A model generated the notes under the pieces. That model saw only the letters and a program-made list of their open reading frames with translations. It had not been told where the DNA came from and did no database searches. From JBBRHH01 sp038222915 (lineage in GTDB: Bacteria; Planctomycetota; Phycisphaerae; Tepidisphaerales; Tepidisphaeraceae), in assembly GCA_038222915.1 (NCBI GenBank), contig JBBRHH010000360.1:1-6542 (forward strand): a DNA stretch of 6,542 nt, given 5' to 3'. Positions 1 to 6,494 of the stretch are shown piece by piece. The translations under genes and the position numbers were made by a program. Within the stretch, counting starts at the first letter, position 1. Each line of letters begins with the position of its first letter.

Positions 1-2
1 AT

Positions 3-1352
3 CGGCCGGTACGTGTGGGGTTCGTCGGGTGCGGCGAGCACGCGCGGATGAGTCTCTATCCCAGTCTGCGGGCGTCGTTCGGCGGCTCGCCCGAAGGGCT
101 ACCCGCGCTCGTGCTGACGCAACAGGGACGCGGTCAGCCGCCGTTGCTGGCCGAGCTGGTGGCGCTGGCCGACCACAAGCGCGAGCTTGCGGAACGCGTC
201 GCCGCCTTTCACGGCGTGCGCCGGGTCTACGCCGACCACATCTCGATGCTCGACGGCGAGCAGCTGGACGCCGTGATCGTCTGCATGCACCCACGGCGGC
301 AGGCGCAGACGGCGATCGAGTGCCTCGAGCGGGGCGTGCACGTGTGGGTCGAGAAGCCTCCGGCCGAATCGGTGCCCGAAGCGCGGGCGATGGCCGAGGC
401 GGCGACGAAGTACAAAGTCGCGACGCAGATGGGCAACCAGGGCCACGCCAATGAAGGCAACCGGCACGTCGTGGAATGGGTGCGCGGCGGATTGCTGGGC
501 GATATAACGGAAGTGCATTCGTGGACAAACCGGCCGATCTGGCCGCAGGGAGTGCAGGAACGACCGGCTGCGAGCGCGGTGCCGGACGGCCTGGATTGGG
601 ATTCATGGATCGGGCCAGCACCCTTCCGCGAGTATCACAAAGGGCTTCATCCGTTTGCATGGCGCGGCTATTTTGACTTTGGCTGCGGCGCGATCGGCGA
701 CATGGGCTGTCACACGTGGGACTGTGTGTTCTGGTCGATGAATCCGGACTATCCGTCCACCGTTGAACTTCTGGACATCAAGGGCAAGAGCAAGGAAACC
801 TTCCCAAGCGGGAGCCACTTCAAGTGGACGTTCCCGGCCAAGGACAAGCGTCCGGGCTTTGTGGCGCACTGGTATGACGGCGGGCTGAAGCCGGAAGTGC
901 CGGATGAAATTGCCAAGGACCCCTACTATCTCAACGCGCGAAAAGACAAGAATAAGCCCGTTGAGTTGCCCGGTTCGGCGTCGATCTTCATCGGCACCAA
1001 AGGAAAGCTGTTCGTCGAAGGTGACTACGGCAATTCGCCGGTGTTCATTCCCCACACCTTCCACGAAGAGACCAAGGAACAGCGCGACAAGCTGCCGAAG
1101 ATCGACAAGTCGCCGGGGCATCGCCAGGAATTTGTCATGGCGGCGCGCGGCGAGAAGCCGATCGATTTCCCCGGTTCCAATTTTGCCGGTTATGCCGGGC
1201 CGCTGACGGAAGTCATGCTGCTGGGCGCAATCGCGCAGAAGCTGGGTGAAGTGGGCGGCAAGATTGAATGCGATCCGGTGAAGCGGACGATTTTGACCAA
1301 GGAAGCACTGGCGCTTGCCAGCCGCGAATATCGCAAGGGCTGGGAACTGTAA
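3..1352 (+). CDS. Gfo/Idh/MocA-family NAD(P)-dependent oxidoreductase, 5' end outside window
   Basis: Predicted sugar or cyclitol oxidoreductase; the substrate cannot be read from sequence. The first possible start in the window is GTG at 15, but the frame is open to the left edge and the codons before it (RPVR) complete the first beta strand, RVGFVGCGEHA. So this GTG is probably an internal valine and the real start, with any Tat or Sec signal, is off-window. Numbering from that GTG: Rossmann glycine motif at 4-8, the family EKP motif at 113-115 (K114 catalytic), GNQGH at 140-144, TNRPIWPQG at 171-179, and D229-x3-H233 in GDMGCH, matching the Asp/His spacing of inositol dehydrogenase. The C-terminal alpha/beta domain runs to the end at Leu445. 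An extra stretch of roughly 20-25 residues (about 21-45) separates the first helix from strand two. It is followed by a terminator and a DUF1080 gene. Family is very sure; reaction is inferred. Confidence 0.93.
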   Translation, partial: RPVRVGFVGCGEHARMSLYPSLRASFGGSPEGLPALVLTQQGRGQPPLLAELVALADHKRELAERVAAFHGVRRVYADHISMLDGEQLDAVIVCMHPRRQAQTAIECLERGVHVWVEKPPAESVPEARAMAEAATKYKVATQMGNQGHANEGNRHVVEWVRGGLLGDITEVHSWTNRPIWPQGVQERPAASAVPDGLDWDSWIGPAPFREYHKGLHPFAWRGYFDFGCGAIGDMGCHTWDCVFWSMNPDYPSTVELLDIKGKSKETFPSGSHFKWTFPAKDKRPGFVAHWYDGGLKPEVPDEIAKDPYYLNARKDKNKPVELPGSASIFIGTKGKLFVEGDYGNSPVFIPHTFHEETKEQRDKLPKIDKSPGHRQEFVMAARGEKPIDFPGSNFAGYAGPLTEVMLLGAIAQKLGEVGGKIECDPVKRTILTKEALALASREYRKGWEL

Positions 1353-1381
1353 GATCGATGTAACGAAATTGTGCGTATGCA

Positions 1382-1409
1382 GGGGCGAAGATTCGTCTTC
1401 GCCCCTTTT
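1382..1409 (+). terminator. Rho-independent terminator after the oxidoreductase gene
   Basis: A perfect 10-bp GC-rich stem (GGGGCGAAGA at 1382-1391 pairing with TCTTCGCCCC at 1396-1405) encloses a TTCG tetraloop and is followed by TTTT. An extra A-T pair (1381/1406) can extend the base. It begins 29 nt after the oxidoreductase stop codon. It ends only 30 nt before the next start codon, so it either separates two transcripts or trims read-through into the DUF1080 gene. Confidence 0.85.
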
Positions 1410-1424
1410 CAATAGACTGTAATT

Positions 1425-1431
1425 AGAGGAG
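1425..1431 (+). promoter_or_regulatory. Strong Shine-Dalgarno for the DUF1080 gene
   Basis: AGAGGAG lies 8 nt before the ATG at 1440. This supports that start over the in-frame ATG at 1458, which would still leave a signal peptide. No convincing -35/-10 pair is visible between the terminator and this site. Confidence 0.8.
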
Positions 1432-1439
1432 ATCCAATC

Positions 1440-2312
1440 ATGTCATCCCCGTTTCGAATGAAGCTGGTCAAGCTGGCCTGCGCGGCGATCGCGCTGGGCG
1501 GCGTTGTTGTCGTGGCGCAGGAACACGTCGGTCCGCAGCAGCCGTGGTCGAAGTTCAAAGTGCACGATATGACGCGGCCTGTACCGCCGGTCGTGACTCC
1601 GGGAACGGCGAGCACGCCGGAGCAGCCCGGCAAGGCGCCTTCGGATGCAGTCGTGCTTTTTGACGGAACGGACCTCACCCACTGGCAATCGCCAGGCGGC
1701 GGCGAGCCGACCTTCACGCTTCAGGACGGCGTGATGCTTTCGACGAATGTGAAGGAGCCGAAGACCACGAAGAATCTGGAGAGCAAGGACCAGTTTGGGG
1801 ATATCCAGCTTCATCTGGAATGGTCGGAGCCGACGCCGGCCAAGGGCGACAGCCAGGGCCGGGGAAACAGCGGCGTTTTCCTGCTGGGCCGGTTTGAGAT
1901 TCAGGTGCTGGATAACTTTAACAATGCGACGTATCCCGACGGGCAGTGCAGTTCGGTGTATGGGCAGTATCCGCCGCAGGTCAACGCCTGCCGGCCGCCG
2001 GGCGAGTGGCAGACGTATGACATCATCTTCACGCGGCCGCGCTTCGAAGAGGGGAAATTGAAGGAGCCGGCGTATGTCACCGTGATGCACAATGGTGTGA
2101 TGACGCAGAATCATCAGCGTGTGGAAGGGCCGACCGGGCACATGACGGTGGCGAAGTACCCGGACAACATGCCGGACAAGGGGCCGCTGGCACTGCAATT
2201 TCACGGGAATCCGGTGAAGTATCGGAACATTTGGGTGAGGCCGCTGGAGGCGCTTACCAAGCAGCAACAAACCGGTGAAGTCGCCGCGGCGGCGAAGCCG
2301 GACGCGAAGTAA
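1440..2312 (+). CDS. Secreted DUF1080 protein (3-keto-disaccharide hydrolase family)
   Basis: Member of PF06439, a concanavalin-like beta-sandwich family named for 3-keto-disaccharide hydrolase activity; it probably acts outside the cytoplasm. The 290-residue product starts with a basic n-region (KLVK) and a hydrophobic core (about 12-26), with likely cleavage near AQEHVG. A proline-rich linker (about 40-66) leads to the domain, opening with LFDGTDLTHW at 73-82. Other family hallmarks are RGNSGVF around 141-147 (N143, S144, G145), FEIQVLDN at 152-159 (E153, Q155, D158), PPGEWQTYD ending at D194 (W190) and the closing HGNPVKYRNIWVRPLE. The tail is low-complexity (QQQ, AAAA). No lipobox is evident. 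Pairing with the Gfo/Idh/MocA gene upstream fits oxidation at C3 followed by glycosidic cleavage; the specific sugar is unknown. Family call is secure, activity is inferred. Confidence 0.92.
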   Translation: MSSPFRMKLVKLACAAIALGGVVVVAQEHVGPQQPWSKFKVHDMTRPVPPVVTPGTASTPEQPGKAPSDAVVLFDGTDLTHWQSPGGGEPTFTLQDGVMLSTNVKEPKTTKNLESKDQFGDIQLHLEWSEPTPAKGDSQGRGNSGVFLLGRFEIQVLDNFNNATYPDGQCSSVYGQYPPQVNACRPPGEWQTYDIIFTRPRFEEGKLKEPAYVTVMHNGVMTQNHQRVEGPTGHMTVAKYPDNMPDKGPLALQFHGNPVKYRNIWVRPLEALTKQQQTGEVAAAAKPDAK

Positions 2313-2341
2313 TCGGCGGATCGTGAACAGCCGAAAGATAG

Positions 2342-2376
2342 ATGGGCAGGCGGACGCAACGCCTGCCCATTTTTTT
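2342..2376 (+). terminator. Rho-independent terminator after the DUF1080 gene
   Basis: ATGGGCAGGC at 2342-2351 pairs perfectly with GCCTGCCCAT at 2361-2370. A further G-C pair at 2352/2360 leaves a 7-nt loop. Seven T residues follow (2370-2376). It starts 30 nt after the DUF1080 stop codon, so the kinase gene downstream most likely has its own promoter. Confidence 0.9.
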
Positions 2377-2436
2377 GTTGGGACGGGCAGGGTGCATCGT
2401 CTGGCAATTCGTATCGATGTGAGATAACTGGGCAAG

Positions 2437-4368
2437 ATGGATCAACTTGATACAACTTTCTACGTTGTGTCAGCCACACTGCAATTGGCGGCAATGTTTT
2501 TCGCCGTACGTGTTGCGCGGGAAGTGAGCGATCGACGGCCGTGGATTATTCTTTTCGCGTCGCTTTTCCTGATGTTTGGGTTCAGGGCGCTGGCTCCGAT
2601 GATGACGCCGGGGTTTCGACAGCACGGGGGCGCGGTCTTTTCGTTGCCGATCTCCCTGTTGCTGCTGATTGCGCTCTTCTATATCCGGAAAGTGGCGATA
2701 GCGGAGCGCGAGAGCAAGGCCGTGGCGGCGCTGCGAACGGCGGAGCGCGATGAGAGTGAGAATCGATACCGGTCGCTGGTTGATCTGAGCCCGGATGTGA
2801 TGTTTGTGAACTCGGGGGGAAAGATTGTTTATGCGAATGCGGCGGCGTTGAAGTTTTTTGGCGCGGATGGTTTGGACGATCTGTTGGGTCGCTCGCCGCT
2901 GGAGTTTACGACGGAAGAAACTAAGCCGATTGTGGCGGCGCGGGTTCGCAGGCTGCTGGAAGTGGGCGATCACGTTCCGCCGGTGGATGAGATGTGGATG
3001 CGGCTCGACGGCTCGACGGTACCGGTGGAAGCGGCGGCGGCGCTTGTGCCCTGGCATGGGGGCAAGGCGATTCAGGTGATTTTGCGCGACATTTCCGAGC
3101 GGAAGCGCGCGGAGGATGAGAAGACGCGGCTATTGGCGAGCGAGCGCTCGGCGCGCAGCGTGGCGGAGCATGCGAGCCGGATGAAGGATGAATTTCTGGC
3201 GACGCTCTCCCATGAGCTGAGGACGCCTTTGACGGCCATCCTGGGGTGGTCACAGATCCTGCGGCAAAGCAACAGCGACGCGAATGATCTGGAACAGGGG
3301 CTGGACACGATTGAGCGAAATGCGCGGGTGCAGACGCGGCTGATCGAGGATCTGCTGGACATGAGCCGGATTATTTCCGGCAAGCTTCGGCTGGATATTC
3401 AGCGGATTGTTCCGATTTCGTTTGTCGAGGCTGCGATTGAGACCATCCGGCCGGCGGCGGAGGCCAAGGAACTGCGCATCGAGCAGATCCTGGATCCGTC
3501 GGCGGGGCCGATCGCGGGTGATCCAAATCGATTGCAGCAGATCGTGTGGAACCTGCTGTCCAACGCGATCAAGTTCACGCCGAAGGGTGGGAAGGTGCAG
3601 ACGATATTGACGCGGGTGAACTCGCACATCGAAGTGACGGTGGCCGACACCGGCCAGGGGATCAAGCCGCAATTTCTTCCGTACGTTTTCGATCGATTTC
3701 GACAGGCCGATTCATCTTCGACGCGGCAACATGGGGGGCTGGGAATTGGGCTGGCGATCGTCAAGCAATTGGTGGAGTTGCACGGCGGGACGGTGCGAGT
3801 TACCAGCGCAGGCGAGGGGTTGGGAACGACGGTTACCGTACAGCTTCCGTTGTCGGTCGTGCATACTTACACTGACGATGGGGAGCGCTTACATCCAAAG
3901 AATTCAGACCTTAAACGACCAGCGTTTCGGCCGATTGATCTTGCCGGGGTGAAGGTATTGATTGTCGATGACGAGCCCGATTCGGTGGCGCTGATTCGGC
4001 GCGTGTTGGAAGATTGTGATGCGGAGGTTTATTCGGCGCTTTCGGCGCGGGTTGCGCTGCCAATTCTGCAGCGGGAGAAGCCGCACGTTGTGGTAAGCGA
4101 TATTGGAATGCCCGAGTGCGATGGGTATGAATTCATCCGGGACGTTCGGTCGCTGCCTGGAGAATATGGCCGGATGCCGGCAATTGCGTTGACGGCGTTT
4201 GCGCGGTCAGAAGATCGTACACGGGCAATGATCGCGGGATATCAGGTGCACATTTCCAAGCCGGTGGAGCCGCATGAATTGACGGCAACCATCGCAAGCC
4301 TGGTGGGACGAACCGGACTGTCCCCCCTACTTTCCACTGGCGCCGACACACCACAGATTGTCACGTGA
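2437..4368 (+). CDS. Membrane hybrid histidine kinase (3 TM, PAS, HisKA, HATPase_c, REC)
   Basis: Sensor kinase that should autophosphorylate on His and pass phosphate to its own receiver domain. Hydrophobic segments lie at about 7-27, 36-54 and 66-86, then a charged helix to about 110 and a PAS domain at about 108-218 ending in the PAC signature RDISERKRAE. No flavin- or haem-binding motif was recognised in the PAS. HisKA has H259 in LSHELRTPL. HATPase_c has N372 and N376 (N box), D404-TGQG (G1), DRFRQAD (F box) and GGLGIGL at 433-439 (G2). The receiver has D511/D512, phospho-acceptor D555, T586 and K608, so it looks functional. An in-frame TAA at 2425 blocks extension except to a CTG at 2428. 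No good Shine-Dalgarno precedes the ATG (only CTGGGCAAG), so initiation may be weak or leaderless. No HPt or response regulator is nearby: an orphan. The last 13 residues overlap the convergent propeller gene. Confidence 0.94.
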   Translation: MDQLDTTFYVVSATLQLAAMFFAVRVAREVSDRRPWIILFASLFLMFGFRALAPMMTPGFRQHGGAVFSLPISLLLLIALFYIRKVAIAERESKAVAALRTAERDESENRYRSLVDLSPDVMFVNSGGKIVYANAAALKFFGADGLDDLLGRSPLEFTTEETKPIVAARVRRLLEVGDHVPPVDEMWMRLDGSTVPVEAAAALVPWHGGKAIQVILRDISERKRAEDEKTRLLASERSARSVAEHASRMKDEFLATLSHELRTPLTAILGWSQILRQSNSDANDLEQGLDTIERNARVQTRLIEDLLDMSRIISGKLRLDIQRIVPISFVEAAIETIRPAAEAKELRIEQILDPSAGPIAGDPNRLQQIVWNLLSNAIKFTPKGGKVQTILTRVNSHIEVTVADTGQGIKPQFLPYVFDRFRQADSSSTRQHGGLGIGLAIVKQLVELHGGTVRVTSAGEGLGTTVTVQLPLSVVHTYTDDGERLHPKNSDLKRPAFRPIDLAGVKVLIVDDEPDSVALIRRVLEDCDAEVYSALSARVALPILQREKPHVVVSDIGMPECDGYEFIRDVRSLPGEYGRMPAIALTAFARSEDRTRAMIAGYQVHISKPVEPHELTATIASLVGRTGLSPLLSTGADTPQIVT

Positions 4369-5643
4369 TCGGATGAAAAGATGGCCATCTGAAATGGCCA
4401 TGGATGCCTGGCACGGGCCGTCCAGTTCGTTGACGCTCACTTCCTTGAACTCGCGGGCGGCCTCGATGACGGTGGTGGTGCCGGCTTCGTTCAGGCAATA
4501 GATTTTCCCGTCCGCGATGACCGGTGAGGAGGCGTAGTTTCCATCGATGCGATGACGCCAGACGAGTTTGCCGGTGGCGGCTTCGAGGCACTGGGCCATG
4601 CCGTCTTCCTTGACCGCATAGAGAAGGTGGTTGTCGAAGATGTAGGAGGGGACCATGGGGACGCCGCGCTTTTCTTCCCAGACGAGATTGGTTTGCGTGA
4701 CGTCGCCTGCAGCGCCGGCGAGGCGGAAGGCGCGGATGGCGGGGTAGATGGATTTGGTGCCGATCTGGGTCGGGAAGCCGGGGGTGGCGAAAACCATGCC
4801 ATCGCCGACGACGAGTGAAGGAACGACGGCCTCGCCGCCGTTGTCGGCCCACCAGATGCGCTTCCCGGTGTCGGGATCGAAGCCTTCGACGACGTCGCCT
4901 GCGCCGCTGATGAGTTGTGGCTTGCCGTCGACGTCAGCGATCAGCGGCGTGACGTGGCCGATGCGGGAGGTGCCGCGCATCGCCTTATAACGCGTCTTGC
5001 CGGTCGCGGCCTCGAGGGCGAGAACGTAGGATTTTTCCCAGGGGATTTGCCAACCGACTTTGAGATCGCCACTGGGGGCGCTCTGGTCGTAGGGCATGAT
5101 GAGCATGTCCTTGTAGAGGCGCGGCGATGCGCCCAGGCCATGCTGGCTGTAGTAGCCGTTTTCGGTGTTGGTCCAGAGAACCTTGCCGTCGAAGGAAAGA
5201 GCGGCTGCCCCGCCACCGCTGAAGAAAACGTAGACGTTTTTCGCGTCGGCGACAGGCGTAGGGGTGGCGTAGGAATTCTTCCCCTCCTTGCGCGTCGGCT
5301 TCTGCTGGAGCACTTCAACATCCCACTGTACTTTGCCGGTGGCGGTGTCGAGACAGATGGCGTGGCAGGAGACGCCGTCTTCGCTGGTGCCGGTGATAAA
5401 GACACGGCCGGCCACGACGATGGGGGACGACCAGCCGCGGTTCGGGATGGGGGCCTTCCATGCGATGTTTTCGGTTTTGCTCCACTTGGTGGGGAGATCT
5501 TTTTCGGTGGAAGCGCCCTGGAAGGCGGGGCCGCGGAAGGTGGGCCAGTCTTCGGCTTGGGCTGTGGAGACAAGAATAGAAATCAAACTGGCGGCGCAGA
5601 CGGAGGTGATTCGGCGACGCTGAGTTGGGCGATAGAATCTCAT
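4327..5643 (-). CDS. Secreted PQQ-like (BamB-type) beta-propeller protein
   Basis: 438 residues. A signal peptide (basic RRR at 9-11, hydrophobic core about 13-27, cleavage after AQA at 28-30) is followed by EDWPTFRGP, a start very common in planctomycete PQQ-like proteins. Blade motifs of the type A.D..TGK..W recur at 97-107, 148-157, 209-219, 254-264 and 352-362. Counting the accompanying SPxxxxG.v strands (near 71, 125, 171, 229, 272, 330, 370 and 411) gives eight units, enough for a closed eight-bladed propeller. None of the disulphide or catalytic features of quinoprotein alcohol dehydrogenases was recognised, so a binding or scaffold role is likelier than PQQ catalysis. The ATG at 5643 has AGGA 7 nt upstream, overlapping the DUF4058 stop, which implies an operon and probable translational coupling. 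The C-terminus (NLWCVGASGK) looks natural, so the 42-bp overlap with the kinase gene is real. Function unknown. Confidence 0.92.
   Translation of the reverse strand: MRFYRPTQRRRITSVCAASLISILVSTAQAEDWPTFRGPAFQGASTEKDLPTKWSKTENIAWKAPIPNRGWSSPIVVAGRVFITGTSEDGVSCHAICLDTATGKVQWDVEVLQQKPTRKEGKNSYATPTPVADAKNVYVFFSGGGAAALSFDGKVLWTNTENGYYSQHGLGASPRLYKDMLIMPYDQSAPSGDLKVGWQIPWEKSYVLALEAATGKTRYKAMRGTSRIGHVTPLIADVDGKPQLISGAGDVVEGFDPDTGKRIWWADNGGEAVVPSLVVGDGMVFATPGFPTQIGTKSIYPAIRAFRLAGAAGDVTQTNLVWEEKRGVPMVPSYIFDNHLLYAVKEDGMAQCLEAATGKLVWRHRIDGNYASSPVIADGKIYCLNEAGTTTVIEAAREFKEVSVNELDGPCQASMAISDGHLFIRSRDNLWCVGASGK
4381..4401. repeat. Self-complementary 8-bp repeat forming a hairpin at the convergent gene ends
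   Basis: ATGGCCAT occurs at 4381-4388 and 4394-4401, separated by CTGAA. The unit is its own reverse complement, so the pair is both a direct and an inverted repeat and can fold into an 8-bp stem with a 5-nt loop. It starts 13 nt after the kinase stop codon and lies inside the propeller coding sequence (residues MAISDGH). On the - strand it is followed by CTTTTC; on the + strand there is no T tract. It may protect or end the kinase mRNA, or be chance from codon content. Confidence 0.4.
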
Positions 5644-5652
5644 TATTTTATC

Positions 5653-6453
5653 CTACTCATTGCCCCAGATATGGCCCGCCTTGGCCAGGAGCTGTTGCGC
5701 CCATTCAGAGTCGTCAGGAAGAAGGGGAATGTCTGGCGGCTGGCTGTAATTGAGTTCCAAGTCGTAACCGAACGCGTCGTACATGCTGTTGAGCGCCGAT
5801 TGGAGATCGAGGACTACGTCATCGTCGCCGTCCAATAGAGGGACGGGAATCGGCGGAAGAAAGTCACGCAGCTTAATGGGCCAGATGCCAGTAAGAGGGC
5901 GACGTTCGGCCCGGCTGACAAATGCAAAATAGGGCATGGGCGGGAGCTGACCGCGCATTGGGACGCGCGTCCCTTTGCGGAGTAGATCAAGTTCAATCAG
6001 GTGTGTCGAGCTGGATAAAAACTTGTCGCGGCGGGCAAGGTATTCCGTGCGTCCATCACCACGTTTGTTGGTCGGCGACAACATCTCGATTGCGGTCACC
6101 AGGCGACGCTCGGCCACATCAGAAATTCTCAGGCTCCACTGCGGGACGTGCTCAGGAATCACTGTCTCCAATTGAAGCGGCGGTGTGGAAACCGCGATCC
6201 CAGTGCCTGTCATTCTTGCTGAAACATCTCGTTGCATCACGCCAACATCGGGACGCACGTCGGTCATCGACACAGTCAATTCATCCGGCTGATCAGTTGT
6301 GTCGCGGCTGAACCGGCGCTCTACACGCGCCATATATTTTGGTCGGAGGCGCGGCGCGAGTTGTCGGCCAAGCTCGCCGATGAACTGGGCGTGGAAACTC
6401 TCCCACGCAGCGCCTTCGAGATATGGATCCATGCCTGGAAACGGTGACGGCAT
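5653..6453 (-). CDS. DUF4058 family protein
   Basis: 266-residue cytoplasmic protein of the PF13267 family, of unknown function; no signal peptide or membrane segment. It opens with the family signature MPSPFPGMDPYLE. An upstream in-frame GTG at 6459 would add only Met-Cys. The ATG at 6453 is preferred because it matches the family start and has AAAGGG (6464-6459) 5 nt upstream, whereas the GTG lies within that Shine-Dalgarno. Core conserved blocks are RPDVGV (D69), TAIEMLSPTNK (E123, S126, P127, K130), YLARRDKFL (K144) and HLIELDLLRKG (E154, D156). The order PDv, then vExLSP, then K/Y helix, then a hydrophobic-ExD strand resembles Uma2-type PD-(D/E)XK folds, but that is inference. The C-terminus carries an acidic DGDDD stretch (208-212) and ends HIWGNE. 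First gene of an operon with the propeller gene, 9 nt apart. Family call confident; role unknown. Confidence 0.92.
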   Translation of the reverse strand: MPSPFPGMDPYLEGAAWESFHAQFIGELGRQLAPRLRPKYMARVERRFSRDTTDQPDELTVSMTDVRPDVGVMQRDVSARMTGTGIAVSTPPLQLETVIPEHVPQWSLRISDVAERRLVTAIEMLSPTNKRGDGRTEYLARRDKFLSSSTHLIELDLLRKGTRVPMRGQLPPMPYFAFVSRAERRPLTGIWPIKLRDFLPPIPVPLLDGDDDVVLDLQSALNSMYDAFGYDLELNYSQPPDIPLLPDDSEWAQQLLAKAGHIWGNE

Positions 6454-6478
6454 ACACACCCTTTAAGCAAAGCGACCG

Positions 6479-6494
6479 AGTGCATTATAGCACT
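6479..6494. promoter_or_regulatory. Inverted repeat surrounding the -10 box, candidate operator
   Basis: AGTGC (6479-6483) and GCACT (6490-6494) are perfect reverse complements flanking the six bases ATTATA that form the -10 hexamer on the other strand. A dimeric repressor bound here would block the promoter. The palindrome stops at these 5-bp arms (6478 G and 6495 A do not pair). The regulator is not in the window. Confidence 0.4.
6484..6492 (-). promoter_or_regulatory. Extended -10 promoter for the DUF4058-propeller operon
   Basis: Read on the - strand this is TGCTATAAT: a consensus TATAAT with the TGn extension. No good -35 hexamer lies 16-18 bp upstream, which an extended -10 can tolerate. 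Transcription would begin near 6475-6477, leaving a leader of about 23 nt that includes the AAAGGG Shine-Dalgarno before the ATG at 6453. Spacing is right for a housekeeping-sigma promoter. Confidence 0.65.

Noticed and set aside
603..1412. 269-codon open frame on the - strand opposite the oxidoreductase
   Set aside because: Runs against a strongly conserved coding sequence and starts inside the terminator hairpin; no supporting motif.
1449..1500. Lipoprotein signal in the DUF1080 protein because of an early Cys (KLAC)
   Set aside because: The residues before Cys do not fit a lipobox and the Cys precedes the hydrophobic core instead of following it.
2401..2429. Possible -35/-10 pair (CTGGCA and GATAAC) before the kinase gene
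   Set aside because: Both hexamers match poorly and the implied start would leave almost no leader; not enough to annotate.
1443..2435. 330-codon open frame on the - strand opposite the DUF1080 gene
   Set aside because: Arginine-rich translation without domain features, and it crosses the terminator at 2342-2376; an antisense shadow.
4327..5643. PQQ-dependent dehydrogenase activity for the propeller protein
   Set aside because: The repeats match, but the length and lack of recognised catalytic or PQQ-binding features favour a BamB-like non-enzymatic propeller.
4915..5838. 307-codon open frame on the + strand opposite the propeller gene
   Set aside because: Its translation has no recognisable domain and it is a by-product of high GC content opposite a gene with clear blade repeats and signal peptide.
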